Below are positions 38,249-51,269 of a DNA stretch of 64,000 nt, in pieces. This stretch comes from Candidula unifasciata (taxonomy: Eukaryota > Mollusca > Gastropoda > Stylommatophora > Geomitridae): assembly GCA_905116865.2 (NCBI GenBank), contig CAJHNH020006268.1, positions 1 to 64,000 on the forward strand, written 5' to 3'. The notes beneath the pieces are model-generated. The model did no database searches. It was not told where the DNA came from and saw only the letters and a list, made by a program, of their open reading frames with translations. The translations under genes and the position numbers were made by a program. How positions within the stretch are numbered: the stretch's first letter is position 1; the number at the start of each line of letters is the position of its first letter.

Positions 38249-38477
38249 GTCGGCTCTGTGGCTAAGTCGAGGCGAACGCTTCGTAATGCCAAGGTACCGG
38301 GTTCGATCCCAGCTGCGGGCCATGCGCCTTGCGTTGGTTTCGACAGTGGTATCAGTGGGCAAACCGTCCAGAAGCAATGGCAAACTACTGGACGTAAATT
38401 TGCCTAGAGAAACCACACAACAACCAGGGGCTGCTGGGGTTGGTTCTGCAAAGTCCTGTAAAGGATACGCAACTAAC
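38249..38477 (+). mobile_element. tRNA-derived SINE, copy 2
   Basis: Starts gtcggctctgtggctaagtc. The B-box-like ggtaccgggttcgatcccag is nearly intact. The shared body has agcaatggcaaactactgg, aatttgcctagagaaaccac and aaagtcctgtaaaggata. It ends aactaac, and a (TTAG)n tract lies about 40 bp beyond. It is better preserved than copy 1. Confidence 0.8.
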
Positions 38478-38516
38478 TTTTCTTCTTATAGTCTATGTTG
38501 TGTAACATATCTCCGT

Positions 38517-38668
<152 letters not shown>

Positions 38669-39737
38669 GTTGTCATCATTGCACTCCGGACATGTCCATA
38701 GGTGCTCAGATCCTCCCCTCAGTATGAACCCCAACGTCCGATGGCTATTAGTACCAGTTCTATGTTGATTAACAAGTCTTCTGGCGTGTCTGGTGTGCGT
38801 CTCGTTTTTTTTTTTTTTTTTTTGCTATGCCGATCTTAATTCTGGCGAGTGATGTGGATTCACTGCCACCAAAGTCATGTGGATTCACTGCCACCAAAGA
38901 CCTCTATCCTTTCCAGTTCTCTGAGGTAGTGAGGTGGTCAAGCCGTTTGTTTCACGTTCTGAAGGTCGTGGATTCATTTCATCGGCGTGTCGTTCAGTTC
39001 ACCAGTGCATTTATTACGGAAATCCCCTAGCTGGGTTTTGCGTGGTCTCGCCCAGCCCCTGTTCCCCTCCAACACCACACACCCTCTTCTCTAGATGTGC
39101 CCTGAGAATGTTGATTGATTGTTTCTGATTCAAGTAAAAACAAGTTTTTGTTCTCAAATCTATCATAGTATTTTCATCAGTATCCCTGGGCATCTCATGC
39201 CTGCAGCTTTTCCCACAATTTCTCACTCTTCTGCTGTTGTCCCTTGTTCCCTTCTTTGCACAGGCGCCAGATATTAACCTCAGCTCTTTGTTTAAGTCGG
39301 CTCATTTTAAACATCATTCCATGGACTGAGCCTCTGTCCTAACTTAGAATAACAGTTAGCCAGTGCTTTGTGTTAGACTGTACGTGCTACAAGGTCGACA
39401 TAATTTGTTTCCTGGTTAGAATTAAGAAGACGGGATTGGGGTCAGAAAGACTTCTAGGGTGTTAACAGAAATGGAGGAAGTTGTTAACAAAGGGGCCAGA
39501 ATCTTAAAGCTCAGATCCCTTGTGCACTCCCACCCCAAAATAATTCAGGGTAGGGAGCTTCCCCAATAAAAGCCATGTATATCTGTTGCCTTTAAAGATA
39601 ACTGCTTATACATTTCATAATATTTCAAACACTGTATATTATTGTAGTTACTTGTCATTCAGCATTTTATTAATAATAGTAGTAATAATAATAATAATAA
39701 TGTGCTGAAGAGCAAATAAATATAATTGTAAAAAGGT
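38669..39737. other. Unique sequence
   Basis: A T-run (38807-38823), a small duplication gtggattcactgccaccaaag (38858-38900) and an (AAT)n patch (39673-39702). No gene is supported. Confidence 0.5.
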
Positions 39738-40023
39738 AAAGTCGGGAGATGTGAACCAGCGTCATTGCACACGGTTATAAACCATAACTGCTCTGATCAA
39801 ACGGACGGCTGATAAAAAACTGTCCGTCTGTGTCGCACGCAACTGGGTAGCTACAGCGACGTTCCTCCATTTACCTCAGAGTGTTAACTCTGGTACCCAA
39901 TTTACTAGAGGCTGGGTGAACCCCGGGAACCGCCCGGTTTCGAACACCGGCCGTTGGGCTGCAGCGAGTCGCAGCTGGATTTTAAAGGGAGTCTCCTATC
40001 GACCGCGCTAAAGTGGCCTCCAA
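39738..40023 (-). mobile_element. tRNA-derived SINE of a different family
   Basis: On the minus strand it starts ggaggccactttagcgcggt, with an A-box-like tagcgcggtcgatagg. A B-box-like ggtgttcgaaaccggg lies further on, then a body of about 170 nt ending near cccgactttac. The head is unlike the SINEs at 29663 and 38249. Confidence 0.65.
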
Positions 40024-40374
40024 AAAAATAAAGAAATTACTAGAAATAAATGGAAATATACGATCACATACTCTCAACGACAATCTCTATACATGGTTAC
40101 AAAATAAGGGAGGCAAGTTCTTAGTTTCTTGAGAAGATCATGGGTGGGGGGCCTCTTCCAGCTCACTGTATCACCAAATTATTTCTCTAGAAAGTCTTTA
40201 AGGTGAAGGTGGTATATAGGGCGTGGTTCTGGGGGTCACTCAATATTTTCTTACCTAACCGGTGGGGGGGGGGGGGGGTTAGGTGTTGAGAGTCCTCAAA
40301 TTCTAACTATTTATATTATGTGTGGTCTCTGTATATTTGATAAGTTGCTTTTTAATAGACTTATTCAAAAGAAG

Positions 40375-40640
40375 TAAAACGCTTCTACTCTCACACAGAT
40401 GGGATCAAGCACATGTATGTACACACCAAAACGCTTCTACTCTCACACAGGTGCGAGCAAGCCCACGTATGTACACACCAACACGATTCTACTCTCACAC
40501 AGGTGCGAGCAAGCCCACATGTGTACACACCAAAACGCTTCTACTCTCACACAGGTGCGATCAAGCACACGTGTGTACACACCAAAACGATTCTACTCTC
40601 ACACAGGTGCGAGCAAGCCCACATATGTACACACTAATAT
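40375..40640. repeat. 53-bp tandem repeat, about 5 copies
   Basis: Units contain caccaaaacgcttctactct, cacacaggtgcgagcaagcc and cacgtatgtaca. Open frames here are repeat artefacts. Confidence 0.9.
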
Positions 40641-42147
40641 GCCTTCAGAGATCGAATTAATTAATGAACTAATCAAGACGACATTACTGCATTGGGTGCA
40701 TTCCCACACGTGCTCCATTTCCTCCTCCTCCACCCCCTCCCCCTCCTCGCGATAGCTGACGGAGAATTCGCATAATGGTGGTGTTGGTTATAACTTCGCT
40801 CTCCTCTCCCCTGCGCCTTGAAAACCGGCCACACCCTCAACCTACTTTGCGATGAATCAGTCTCTCGAAGTGTGGATGTTCTGTCTGTTGGGTTGCAGTC
40901 TCCACTTGCTCTCTGTGTTTTTGCCTAGTCTTACAGTAGCTCACAACCCAGAGGAGCGACAGCGGCTAATCTGTCAGACTTCTTTTGACCCCACTTACCG
41001 GATTGTCCGTTATGCTGCTTGTCTGTCTTATTAAACCTCCAGAGAAGGCGAGTTAAACAGTAAAACCTAGCAAGTTGACGTTCTGATGGTCTCACAAGAA
41101 TTGCCTCTATATCTGGTACCAAACTACTTTTTCCACAGTGAGTGTGCTGTAAAGCTTCCCCTCACCTTCTCAATACCCACAACACTGGGTGTGCAAGACT
41201 GATCAACCCTGCAGCGAGACATGACCATGCTCAGAACGTTAACCAGACGAGACCCAGTTCAGGGATCGGCGGCACCACAGAGAGGGTTCTTGGGGTCCTG
41301 TTAATGTCTTCAGAATATTTAACTAGCCAGATTACCTTAGAACTGTAAAAACATGCTCCGTCTTGTCATTCAGCTAGCGGTTTCATGTTTCAAGTCTGGC
41401 CATGTTTATTTACAGTGAGCGCCATATTCTACAGTTTATGTTTTCCGGCTGAGTATACATTTTGACAGAAACGACGTGTGTCCGAAGTTTGTTACATTAC
41501 CATATGACCAACTTTGGCAGATTGTCTTAGCTCTCTCGTGGGGGAGGAAACAACTTGAAAGTTGTATGGCCAGTTGCATATCTTGAAATGAGGTAGCTGC
41601 AGTAAAACTATGAAAATTAAACACACTACAAGGACCAAAAGTATGTTTTAGTTTTACAGGACCAATTAAAATAGAGAAACAAATGGCTTTAAAGCAAATT
41701 TCAAGTGATGCGGTTCATACCCTTTCTTCAATGTACGTGTCTTACACACCCATGTTGCTATCTGTTCCTTCCGTTTTCCTGTTTTACCTCCCCTGAGCCA
41801 GCCTCTTGAAGTCCCTCTCTCCCAATCTTCCGTCTCACTGATCAGATTTCACTAACCGCCTCCTGGCTCGTGTGTAAACCAGCCACTGTTTTTTTTTTTT
41901 TAAACTTTATACAATCTGAGGCAGTCCAGGTAAGTATCACGTACTTTTTATCATTCTATTATTTATTATTATTATTTTTTAAATATGATATTTCGATTCC
42001 GTAATAAAGTCATTTTATAATCAATTTATTGTTTGTGTTGTTTTGTTTTTCGCCTTTGTTCTGCTGAAGAAGGCTAACCGCCGCATCGTCCATTGTTTGT
42101 TTATTGTTGCTGGTTGTGATAAGAGAGAAATAAACTTCCAGTTTGTC
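40641..42147. other. Unique sequence
   Basis: No supported gene. AT-rich with a T run at 41889-41901. Confidence 0.4.
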
Positions 42148-42545
42148 GGTTAGGTTCACGTTAATCTCCCCAAACAAAGTAGGTCAATTTTCATTCACAA
42201 GTTTGTTGGGCTGGTCGACTTTCTTGAAGGTTACGGTGTGTCCCACTCTGTTGTTTGCTTTCAGCTTTGTCTTACATTTACGTTTTCATTCCGAGAGAGA
42301 GAATGGCTGCAACATAGGTTGCAGCACTCTCTAGGAAAACGGGGTGTTAGGGCCAGTTTCTCCATGTTTTTTGACTTTTATAAGCGCCGGCGTGCTAAAA
42401 AATGCAATACGCGATATCAACGGCATTGCGGAATACCCCTGTAACCTTGTGCCAAGGTGACAGGTTCAGGAACTACCAATCAGAAGTGAACTCGTGTGAA
42501 TATGGGCGTTGCGTGGGGAGACAAACGTTACTTGAATCCAGTTTG
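42148..42545 (+). mobile_element. Dispersed repeat family D, copy 1
   Basis: Aligns along about 400 bp with 56157-56545 in the same orientation. Shared blocks are ccaaacaaagtag, acaagtttgttg, ctctgttgtt, aggttgcagcactctctag, cgcgat(a)...caacggcattgcgga and aatcagaagtga. No terminal repeats or coding capacity are seen. Confidence 0.65.
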
Positions 42546-42744
42546 TCTAGATATTTTGCGGTGATCAGACACGAGAGTGTCGTTTTCCAAGGCTAGACAG
42601 AGCTAAAGTAAGGGAAGCCACCCACACATATGGCTGGGGACAGCGGATGTATTGAGTCACAGTCTTAAGGAAACAATACAGCACGATTTTACAGAACAGG
42701 GCTCAGACACCAACGCCGCGTCCCTTGAATGTGGTGCATGGCTC

Positions 42745-42835
42745 TACCAGGGCCGGATTAACCTTTAAGCGCATCAAGCATATGCTCAGGGCATCACCTA
42801 GGGAGGAGGCACCACAGATATTTTCAATAGCCTTG
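42745..42835. mobile_element. Possible hAT-like terminal sequence
   Basis: ccagggccggattaaccttt followed by atgctcagggcatcac and ggaggcacca resembles hAT-type ends. A stretch at about 47095-47160 has agggaggcaccataac, gctgagggcatcg and ctgaatccgac. The pair would bracket the 43-bp array, but they do not form clean inverted repeats. Confidence 0.25.
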
Positions 42836-43195
42836 GAGCTGAGAGTTTATTTTCTTTGTTAAAGTATTTCCGAAAATCCCATCCGAACAACACAACAAGG
42901 CAATCTGGATGCCTGATCTCTGTTAAGTATAGAAGCAAGGGGTGTTGCATAAGATTAGATTTGAGAATCTGATCAAAGACTTTAAAATTTAAAAAAAAAA
43001 AAAAAAGGCAAGGGTAAACTTAAACATAAAATGAAAGCATTAAAAAATATACATTATTTTAAATTTCCCTATATGTTTTGTTTAATTTCGATCAACACAA
43101 TTGTATTTTATTGTTGTTTATATGGTCAATTATATATATATTTATATATCTGGAGCCACTTGTCCGGAGACCCCACGGGCATAGTGTCTTTTATT

Positions 43196-46100
43196 CTTTT
43201 GTTGTCTCACTAATACCAGGTTGTAGCCCAGTGTCGTGGTTCTGTCGTCTCACTGATACCAGGTTGTAGCCCAGTGTCGTGGTTCTGTCGTCTCACTGAT
43301 ACCAGGTTGTAGACCAGTGTCGTGGTTCTGTCGTCTCACTGATACCAGGTTGTAGTCCAGTGTCGTGGTTCTGTCGTCTCACTGATACCAGGTTGTAGTC
43401 CAGTGTCGTGGTTCTGTCGTCTCACTGATACCAGGTTGTAGCCCAGTGTCGTGGTTCTGTCGTCTCACTGATACCAGGTTGTAGCCCAGTGTCGTGGTTC
43501 TGTCGTCTCACTAATACCAGGTTGTAGCCCAGTGTCGTGGTTCTGTCGTCTCACTAATACCAGGTTGTAGTCCAGTGTCGTGGTTCTGTCGTCTCACTGA
43601 TACCAGGTTGTAGTCCAGTGTCGTGGTTCTGTCGTCTCACTGATACCAGGTTGTAGTCCAGTGTCGTGGTTCTGTCGTCTCACTGATACCAGGTTGTAGT
43701 CCAGTGTCGTGGTTCTGTCGTCTCACTGATACCAGGTTGTAGCCCAGTGTCGTGGTTCTGTCGTCTCACTGATACCAGGTTGTAGTCCAGTGTCGTGGTT
43801 CTGTCGTCTCACTGATACCAGGTTGTAGCCCAGTGTCGTGGTTCTGTCGTCTCACTGATACCAGGCTGTAGTCCAGTGTCGTGGTTCTGTCGTCTCACTG
43901 ATACCAGGTTGTAGCCCAGTGTCGTGGTTCTGTCGTCTCACTGATATCAGGCTGTAGCCCAGTGTCGTGGTTTTGTCGTCTCACTGATATCAGGCTGTAG
44001 CCCAGTGTCGTGGTTCTGTCGTCTCACTGATATCAGGCTGTAGCCCAGTGTCGTGGTTCTGTCGTCTCACTGATATCAGGCTGTAGCCCAGTGTCGTGGT
44101 TTTGTCGTCTCACTGATATCAGGCTGTAGCCCAGTGTCGTGGTTTTGTCGTCTCACTGATATCAGGCTGTAGCCCAGTGTCGTGGTTTTGTCGTCTCACT
44201 GATACCAGGCTGTAGCCCAGTGTCGTGGTTCTGTCGTCTCACTGATATCAGGCTGTAGCCCAGTGTCGTGGTTTTGTCGTCTCACTGATATCAGACTGTA
44301 GCCCAGTGTCGTGTTTTGTCGTCGTCTCACTGATACCAGGTTGTAGCCCAGTTCGTGGTTCTGTCGTCTCACTGATATCAGGCTGTAGCCCAGTGTCGTG
44401 GTTCTGTCGTCTCACTGATATCAGACTGTAGCACAGTGTCGTGATTTTGTCGTCTCACTGATACCAGGCTGTAGCCCAGTGTCGTGGTTCTGTCGTCTCA
44501 CTGATATCAGGCTGTAGCCCAGTGTCGTGGTTTTGTCGTCTCACTGATATCAGGCTGTAGCCCAGTGTCGTGGTTTTGTCGTCTCACTGATACCAGGCTG
44601 TAGCCCAGTGTCGTGGTTCTGTCGTCTCACTGATATCAGGCTGTAGCCCAGTGTCGTGGTTTTGTCGTCTCACTGATATCAGGCTGTAGCCCAGTGTCGT
44701 GGTTTTGTCGTCTCACTGATACCAGGTTGTAGCCCAGTGTCGTGGTTCTGTCGTCTCACTGATATCAGGCTGTAGCCCAGTGTCGTGGTTCTGTCGTCTC
44801 ACTGATATCAGGTTGTAGCCCAGTGTCGTGGTTCTGTCGTCTCACTGATATCAGGCTGTAGCCCAGTGTCGTGGTTCTGTCGTCTCACTGATATCAGGCT
44901 GTAGCCCAGTGTCGTGGTTTTGTCGTCTCACTGATATCAGGCTGTAGCCCAGTGTCGTGGTTTTGTCGTCTCACTGATATCAGGCTGTAGCCTAGTGTCG
45001 TGGTTTTGTCGTCTCACTGATATCAGGCTGTAGCCCAGTGTCGTGGTTTTGTCGTCTCACTGATATCAGGCTGTAGCCTAGTGTCGTGGTTCTGTCGTCT
45101 CACTGATACCAGGTTGTAGCCCAGTATCGTGGTTCTGTCGTCTCACTGATACTAGGTAGTAGCACAGTATCGTGGTTCTGTCGTCTCACTGATATCAGGC
45201 TGTAGCACAGTATCGTGGTTCTGTCGTCTCACTGATATCAGGCTGTAGCCCAGTGTCGTGGTTTTGTCGTCTCACTGATATCAGGCTGTAGCACAGTATC
45301 GTGGTTCTGTCGTCTCACTGATATCAGGCTGTAGCCTAGTGTCGTGGTTTTGTCGTCTCCCTGATATCAGGCTGTAGCCCAGTGTCGTGGTTCTGTCGTC
45401 TCACTTATATCAGGCTGTAGCACAGTATCGTGGTTCTGTCGTCTCACTGATATCAGGCTGTAGCCCAGTGTCGTGGTTCTGTCGTCTCACTGATATCAGG
45501 CTGTAGCACAGTATCGTGGTTCTGTCGTCTCACTGATATCAGGCTGTAGCCCAGTATCGTGGTTTTGTCGTCTCACTGATATCAGGCTGTAGCACAGTAT
45601 CGTGGTTCTGTCGTCTCACTGATATCAGGCTGTAGCCTAGTGTCGTGGTTTTGTCGTCTCCCTGATATCAGGCTGTAGCCCAGTGTCGTGGTTCTGTCGT
45701 CTCACTGATATCAGGCTGTAGCACAGTATCGTGGTTCTGTCGTCTCACTGATATCAGGCTGTAGCTCAATGTCGTGGTTCTGGCGTCTCACTGATATCAG
45801 GTTGTAGTCCAGTGTCGTGGTTCTGTCGTCTCACTGATATCAGGCTGTAGCTCAGTGTCGTGGTTCTGGCGTCTCACTGATATCAGGTTGTAGTCCAGTG
45901 TCGTGGTTCTGTCGTCTCACTGATATCAGGCTGTAGCTCAGTGTCGTGGTTCTGTCGTCTCACTGATATCAGGCTGTAGCCCAGTATCGTGGTTTTGTCG
46001 TCTCACTGATATCAGGCTGTAGCACAGTATCGTGGTTCTGTCGTCTCACTGATATCAGGCTGTAGCCTAGTGTCGTGGTTTTGTCGTCTCCCTGATATCA

Positions 46101-46462
46101 GGCTGTAGCCCAGTGTCGTGGTTCTGTCGTCTCACTGATATCAGGCTGTAGCACAGTATCGTGGTTCTGTCGTCTCACTGATATCAGGCTGTAGCTCAGT
46201 GTCGTGGTTCTGGCGTCTCACTGATATCAGGTTGTAGTCCAGTGTCGTGGTTCTGTCGTCTCACTGATATCAGGCTGTAGCTCAGTGTCGTGGTTCTGGC
46301 GTCTCACTGATATCAGGTTGTAGTCCAGTGTCGTGGTTCTGTCGTCTCACTGATATCAGGCTGTAGCTCAGTGTCGTGGTTCTGTCGTCTCACTGATATC
46401 AGGTTGTAGCCCAGTGTCGTGGTTCTGGCGTCTCACTGATACCAGGTTGTAGCCCAGTGTCT
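43196..46462. repeat. 43-bp satellite-like array, about 76 copies
   Basis: The unit is gtcgtctcactgatatcagg plus ctgtagcccagtgtcgtggt and tct. Left units mostly read ctgataccaggttgtag and later ones ctgatatcaggctgtag. Variant marker gtctccctgatatc ends at 45360, 45661 and 46091, that is 7 and 10 units apart, so blocks of several units have been copied. Register is kept almost throughout, with a small indel near 44310-44350. Confidence 0.97.
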
Positions 46463-46514
46463 TTTTTTTTCTATATTTGTCTTGCACTTCTCCGGTAGCT
46501 TGAGTGATGGATTT

Positions 46515-46745
46515 GTTCCCTTTTTTTTTTTTTTTTTTTTGCAGGTTTGATCTACAGCATTTATCCATATTTTTCTTGGTCTTCCTCTCGCCTTAGTCCC
46601 ACACACAAAATATTTATCCCGTGCACTTTTGTCCGGCTGCATTCTCACTAGATGACTGAACCATTTTATTCTTTGTCTGTCAATATAATCCAGACATGGG
46701 TGGAATTCCAATGTTGTGTCTGTTGCTGGTATTCCTAGCCCCGTC
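46515..46745 (-). mobile_element. Non-LTR retrotransposon fragment, RT C-terminal end
   Basis: The minus frame reads RIKWFSHLVRMQPDK, then KYFVCGTKARGRPRKIWI followed by NAVDQTC. This is the W(F)xHxxRM...RGRPRxxW tail of LINE elements. A T/A-run at 46519-46540 interrupts the frame. Confidence 0.7.
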
Positions 46746-46894
46746 CCTTCTTGTGTTGTTAGCGCATTTCACATGTAGCTATTTTCTGTTCTAGTGCCCT
46801 ATTCATTGTCCATGTTTGGCACTGATTATATAAAATATGGTTTCAAATGCTTTAAATCATTTTCTGTTTTGCTGGAAGGGAGACATCTGGGTGT

Positions 46895-46985
46895 CTCCGC
46901 ATAGGGTTTTCAGCATAGGGGTTTTCAGCATAGGGTTTTCAGCATAGGGGTTTTCAGCATAGGGTTTTCATCATAGGGTTCCCAT
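46895..46985. repeat. Short 15-16 bp repeat, about 6 copies
   Basis: ggg(g)ttttcagcata units. Confidence 0.85.
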
Positions 46986-47397
46986 GAGAATCTATGTATG
47001 TCAAATGCCCATTCACATGTCATTCTTGTGAGTGGTTGTCGTGGGGTCGCTGCACATTGGTTCGCTCAGGGGCCCATAGTGCTGTTAAGACTACTGTGGG
47101 AGGGAGGCACCATAACTAAATAAGTGCTGAGGGCATCGATGGATCTGAATCCGACTCTAGTTCTAGAAATGTGGGTCCCTCCAGCGGTTGCCTCAATAGA
47201 ACGCGCCCCTAGAGTACAGCGGGCAGAACTAAATGATATAAAGGTCATCGAACTGAGATAGTTGACATGTTGTAGTTGGAAAACACATACCGTCTAACAC
47301 AAGTATATTCTGTTTTCTGCTGTGTCAAAGTACTGTCCCGAGAACGTCACAAAATAGATACAAGACAACCTTCAGGTATAGATCTTGACATTTCGGT

Positions 47398-47663
47398 TCT
47401 AGGGCTCCATTGTTGGGGGGCAGGGGGGGGGTGTAGACCCACTGCCCCCAACAAACATGTCGACAAATGAGGGCTGTATCTTTATAAGTCGGAGTGCATC
47501 TGACTGAGAGATGAGAAACCAAAAGTCTGCATGTATACACGACAAATCTGCGAAACGGAAGTAGAGGCAAAACTCAAGTTTTGGAACAGGAACTAAGTAC
47601 AGAAGTGGCCAAGCAACCAAAACTTTCTCCAGAGTTTACACCCAGTGAACGAGAAGAAGAGGT
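47398..47663 (-). mobile_element. Dispersed repeat family A, copy 4
   Basis: Minus-strand copy: tagacccactgcc, aagtctgcatgta, agttttggaacagg, agaagtggccaag and agagtttacaccc, then gaagaagagg at the end. Confidence 0.6.
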
Positions 47664-47879
47664 TGTATAGATCCGTGTTTTTCAACAGGTGGTCCACAGA
47701 AATGCCCCGATGGTCGACGCACACACAAAAATCTGGCAAATCACGTAGCGGCTGAATGATTCCTCACGCCACATTGCTGTAGATTGTCTGTGGCAACAGC
47801 ACATGTCACATGAGCTGGGTTGTCATGTTATGCACTAGACACTCACTATGTCTAACGGCAATATTGGCGTATGTCTGTT

Positions 47880-49797
47880 TGCTGGCAGTGGTCCAGGAAA
47901 CAGTTGGCGCTGTTCTGCTGGCACTAGACAGTTCATGTGCAATGTTTGCGCTGTTCCGACATAGCCACTAGAATACTTTCATGGCATATGGTTCACGTAG
48001 CTTTTCACTTGGCGCTGTTGACCACGTGGGTACTGGCTAGACATGAAAATACGGCAAGGTTGGATAAATCTGTGGCACTAGACATGTTCACGGCAAGGTT
48101 GGCGCTGTCCAGTGAGACTTCAGAGCACACTCCACTGAGTCATTCAGTAGGTTCCAATGAGCTGTTCAGTGGCACAGACATGTTGACTCATCAACTGCGC
48201 TGTAGAATGAACATCTGCCTGCAGGCGGAGCGCTGGCTGTGGTCACTAGACATGTTCACGGCAAGGTTGACGCTGTTCCTGTGGCACTAGACATGTTGAC
48301 AGCAAGGTTGGCGCTGTTCTGTGGCACTAGACATGTTCACGGCAAGGTTGGCGTTGTTCTGTGACACTAGACATGTTCACGGCAAGGTTGGCGCTGTTCT
48401 GTGGCACTAGACATGTTCACGGCAAGGTTGGCGCTGTCCCTGTGGCACTAGACATGTTCACGGCAAGGTTGGCGCTGTTCTGTGACACTAGACATGTTCA
48501 CGGCAAGGTTGGCGCTGTTCTGTGACACTAGACATGTTCACGGCAAGGTTGGCGCTGTCCCGTGGCACTAGACATGTTCACGGCAAGGTTGGCGCTGTTC
48601 TGTGACACTAGACATGTTCACGGCAAGGTTGGCGCTGTTCTGTGGCACTAGACATGTTCACGGCAAGGTTGACGCTGTCCCGTGACACTAGACATGTTGA
48701 CAGCAAGGTTGACGCTGTTCTGTGACACTAGACATGTTCACAGCAAGGTTGGCGCTGTCCCGTGGCACTAGACATGTTCACGGCAAGGTTGGCGCTGTTC
48801 TGTGACACTAGACATGTTGACAGCAAGGTTGGCGCTGTTCTGTGGCACTAGACATGTTGACAGCAAGGTTGGCGCTGTTCTGTGGCACTAGACATGTTGA
48901 CAGCAAGGTAGGCGCTGTCCCGTGGCACTAGACATGTTCACGGCAAGGTTGGCGCTGTCCCGTGGCACTAGACATGTTGACAGCAAGGTTGGCGCTGTTC
49001 TGTGGCACTAGACATGTTGACAGCAAGGTTGGCGCTGTTCTGTGGCACTAGACATGTTGACAGCAAGGTTGGCGCTGTCCCGTGGCACTAGACATGTTGA
49101 CAGCAAGGTTGGCGCTGTTCTGTGGCACTAGACATGTTGACAGCAAGGTTGGCGCTGTTCTGTGGCACTAGACATGTTGACAGCAAGGTTGGCGCTGTTC
49201 TGAGGCACTAGACATGTTGACAGCAAGGTTGGCGCTGCTCTCTGGCACTAGACATGTTGACAGCAAGGTTGGCGCTGTTCTGTGGCACTAGACATGTTGA
49301 CAGCAAGGTTGGCGCTGTTCTGTGACACTAGACATGTTGACAGCAAGGTTGGCGCTGCTCTCTGGCACTAGACATGTTCACGGCAAGGTAGGTGCTGTCC
49401 CGTGGCACTAGACATGTTCACAGCAAGGTTGGCGCTGTTCTGTGGCACTAGACATGTTGACAGCAAGGTTGGCGCTGTTCTGTGGCACTAGACATTTTGA
49501 CAGCAAGGTTGGCGCTGTTCTGTGGCACTAGACATGTTGACAGCAAGGTTGGTGCTGCTCTCTGGCACTAGACATGTTGACAGCAAGGTTGGCGCTGTTC
49601 TGTGGCACTAGACATGTTCACAGCAAGGTAGGCGCTGTTCTGTGACACTAGACATGTTGACAGCAAGGTAGGTGCTGTCTCGTGGCACTAGACATGTTGA
49701 CAGCAAGGTTGGCGCTGTTCTGTGGCACTAGACATGTTGACAGCAAGGTTGGCGCTGTTCTGTGGCACTAGACATGTTCACAGCAAGGTAGGCTCTG
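47880..49797. repeat. 40-bp minisatellite, about 39 good copies plus degenerate left end
   Basis: The unit is gacatgtt(g/c)ac(a/g)gcaaggt plus tggcgctgttctgtggcacta. From 48250 the 40-bp register is nearly perfect. 47880-48250 holds diverged copies. Two linked states, ttcacGgc and ttgacAgc, dominate left and right halves respectively. Confidence 0.96.
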
Positions 49798-50071
49798 TTG
49801 TGTCCAAGGCATCTGTGATTATGTGCTCAGGCTCGGGGCAAAGTCTCTGGTGTAAATCTTCACTGGCTTTGGCTAGTGTGCAATTTCTAAGATGTTTACT
49901 GTAATTGTCATGATTTCAGTTTTATTGTCTGTATGTATGGTGATTCCTCCAGCCCATTGTGTCTTTTTGTTCTCTATTTCTTTTTTAGGATTTCTCTTGT
50001 TGGGGTCGTCGCTATAACTATTGAGTTTCATGGTTTGTACGATACTCTCGCCGAGTGACCTTTTGGTATGC

Positions 50072-50075
<4 letters not shown>
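49798..50075. other. Unique sequence
   Basis: No feature seen. Confidence 0.4.

Positions 50076-50143
<68 letters not shown>
50076..50143. repeat. (GA)n microsatellite
   Basis: About 33 GA units. A T-run follows at about 50437-50464. Confidence 0.97.
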
Positions 50144-50145
<2 letters not shown>

Positions 50146-51088
50146 GGGACCACGTGGGAGAACACCGGGTGAGGTGTCGTTTTAAGCAACCCTTCGCTTG
50201 TATTTCTTCTGTTTCAATTATCTGTTAGATTCATTCCTGATATCCAATTACTGTAATTGTTTCTGGACTGTGACTATATTAAGGTATCTTGTAAAGACCC
50301 AGAGACTGGTGGTACCCTAAAGTCCGAAATATTGCGTGCAAATACCGGTTTCCTCGACTGACTGCTCGCATCAACAGTCGATTGCAGTTCTGGTAGGAGG
50401 GGGCTAGTGTTAGCACGTCTGACAGCTGCCTTATGTTTTTTTTTTTTTTTTTTTTTTTTTTTTTGGCGTGTGCGAGCTTCAAGATTTTGCCGGGACTAAT
50501 ATGTTTTTCACAGTTTTTTTTTTAAAGGACCATAAATGAGACTTTTAGTGTGGTTTGCACTGGCACAAGAAACGATTTAGAACTCGGAAGACCAGTTTAC
50601 AGGGATATTAAAACCTTGAATAACAACTCTAAAGTACAAAGATTCTGTGACATAAAGTGTTGGCCGGAGAATGAGTTACATCAGGCATTTTTGAGACAAG
50701 CCAGACTTCATAATTAATTAACAGACCTCGTAAAAACATGAGTGCAAAATTAGCAAATTACACGAAAGTTGACACAAGCTGCCAGAAAGTATAACCGTGA
50801 TAACAGCTGCCTCTCATTTATGTCTGACTGTTGTCGGATACAACAGGATCTGCTTTCAGTGAAACAAATGTATGCATGGATATGTATGTGTGTGTGGATG
50901 TGTGTGTGTGTGTGGAAGAAAGAGTGTGTGTGTGTTTGCGTGCGTGCGTGCGTGTGTGTGTGACGAATAGGCGTTGTTTTAATGATTACTGCAGCATTTG
51001 AGACGTGCTAAGAGTTCCTAAATGTCCCTGCCAATTAAACATGTACCATCCCGGTAATAATACTGTTGTTTTGTTTGACAGCTTAGTG
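50144..51088. other. Unique sequence with TG-rich patch
   Basis: A TG-rich tract (50885-50962) and the T-run noted above. No gene. Confidence 0.5.
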
Positions 51089-51089
51089 A

Positions 51090-51153
<64 letters not shown>

Positions 51154-51187
51154 GGGTGGTTAGAATATATATATATATATATATATG
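51089..51187. repeat. (CT)n and (TA)n microsatellites
   Basis: About 29 CT units (51094-51151), then a short gap and (AT)n at 51166-51186. Confidence 0.95.
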
Positions 51188-51269
51188 ACACATTTATAGG
51201 CTATCACATACAGTCACCCTAACAAAAATAAACATCACATACACAAGCATACAGTGTTGTGAAGTGTGG

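Noticed and set aside
37551..38416. Two 225-codon minus frames
   Set aside because: 22-bp array plus SINE sequence; the frames differ only by register.
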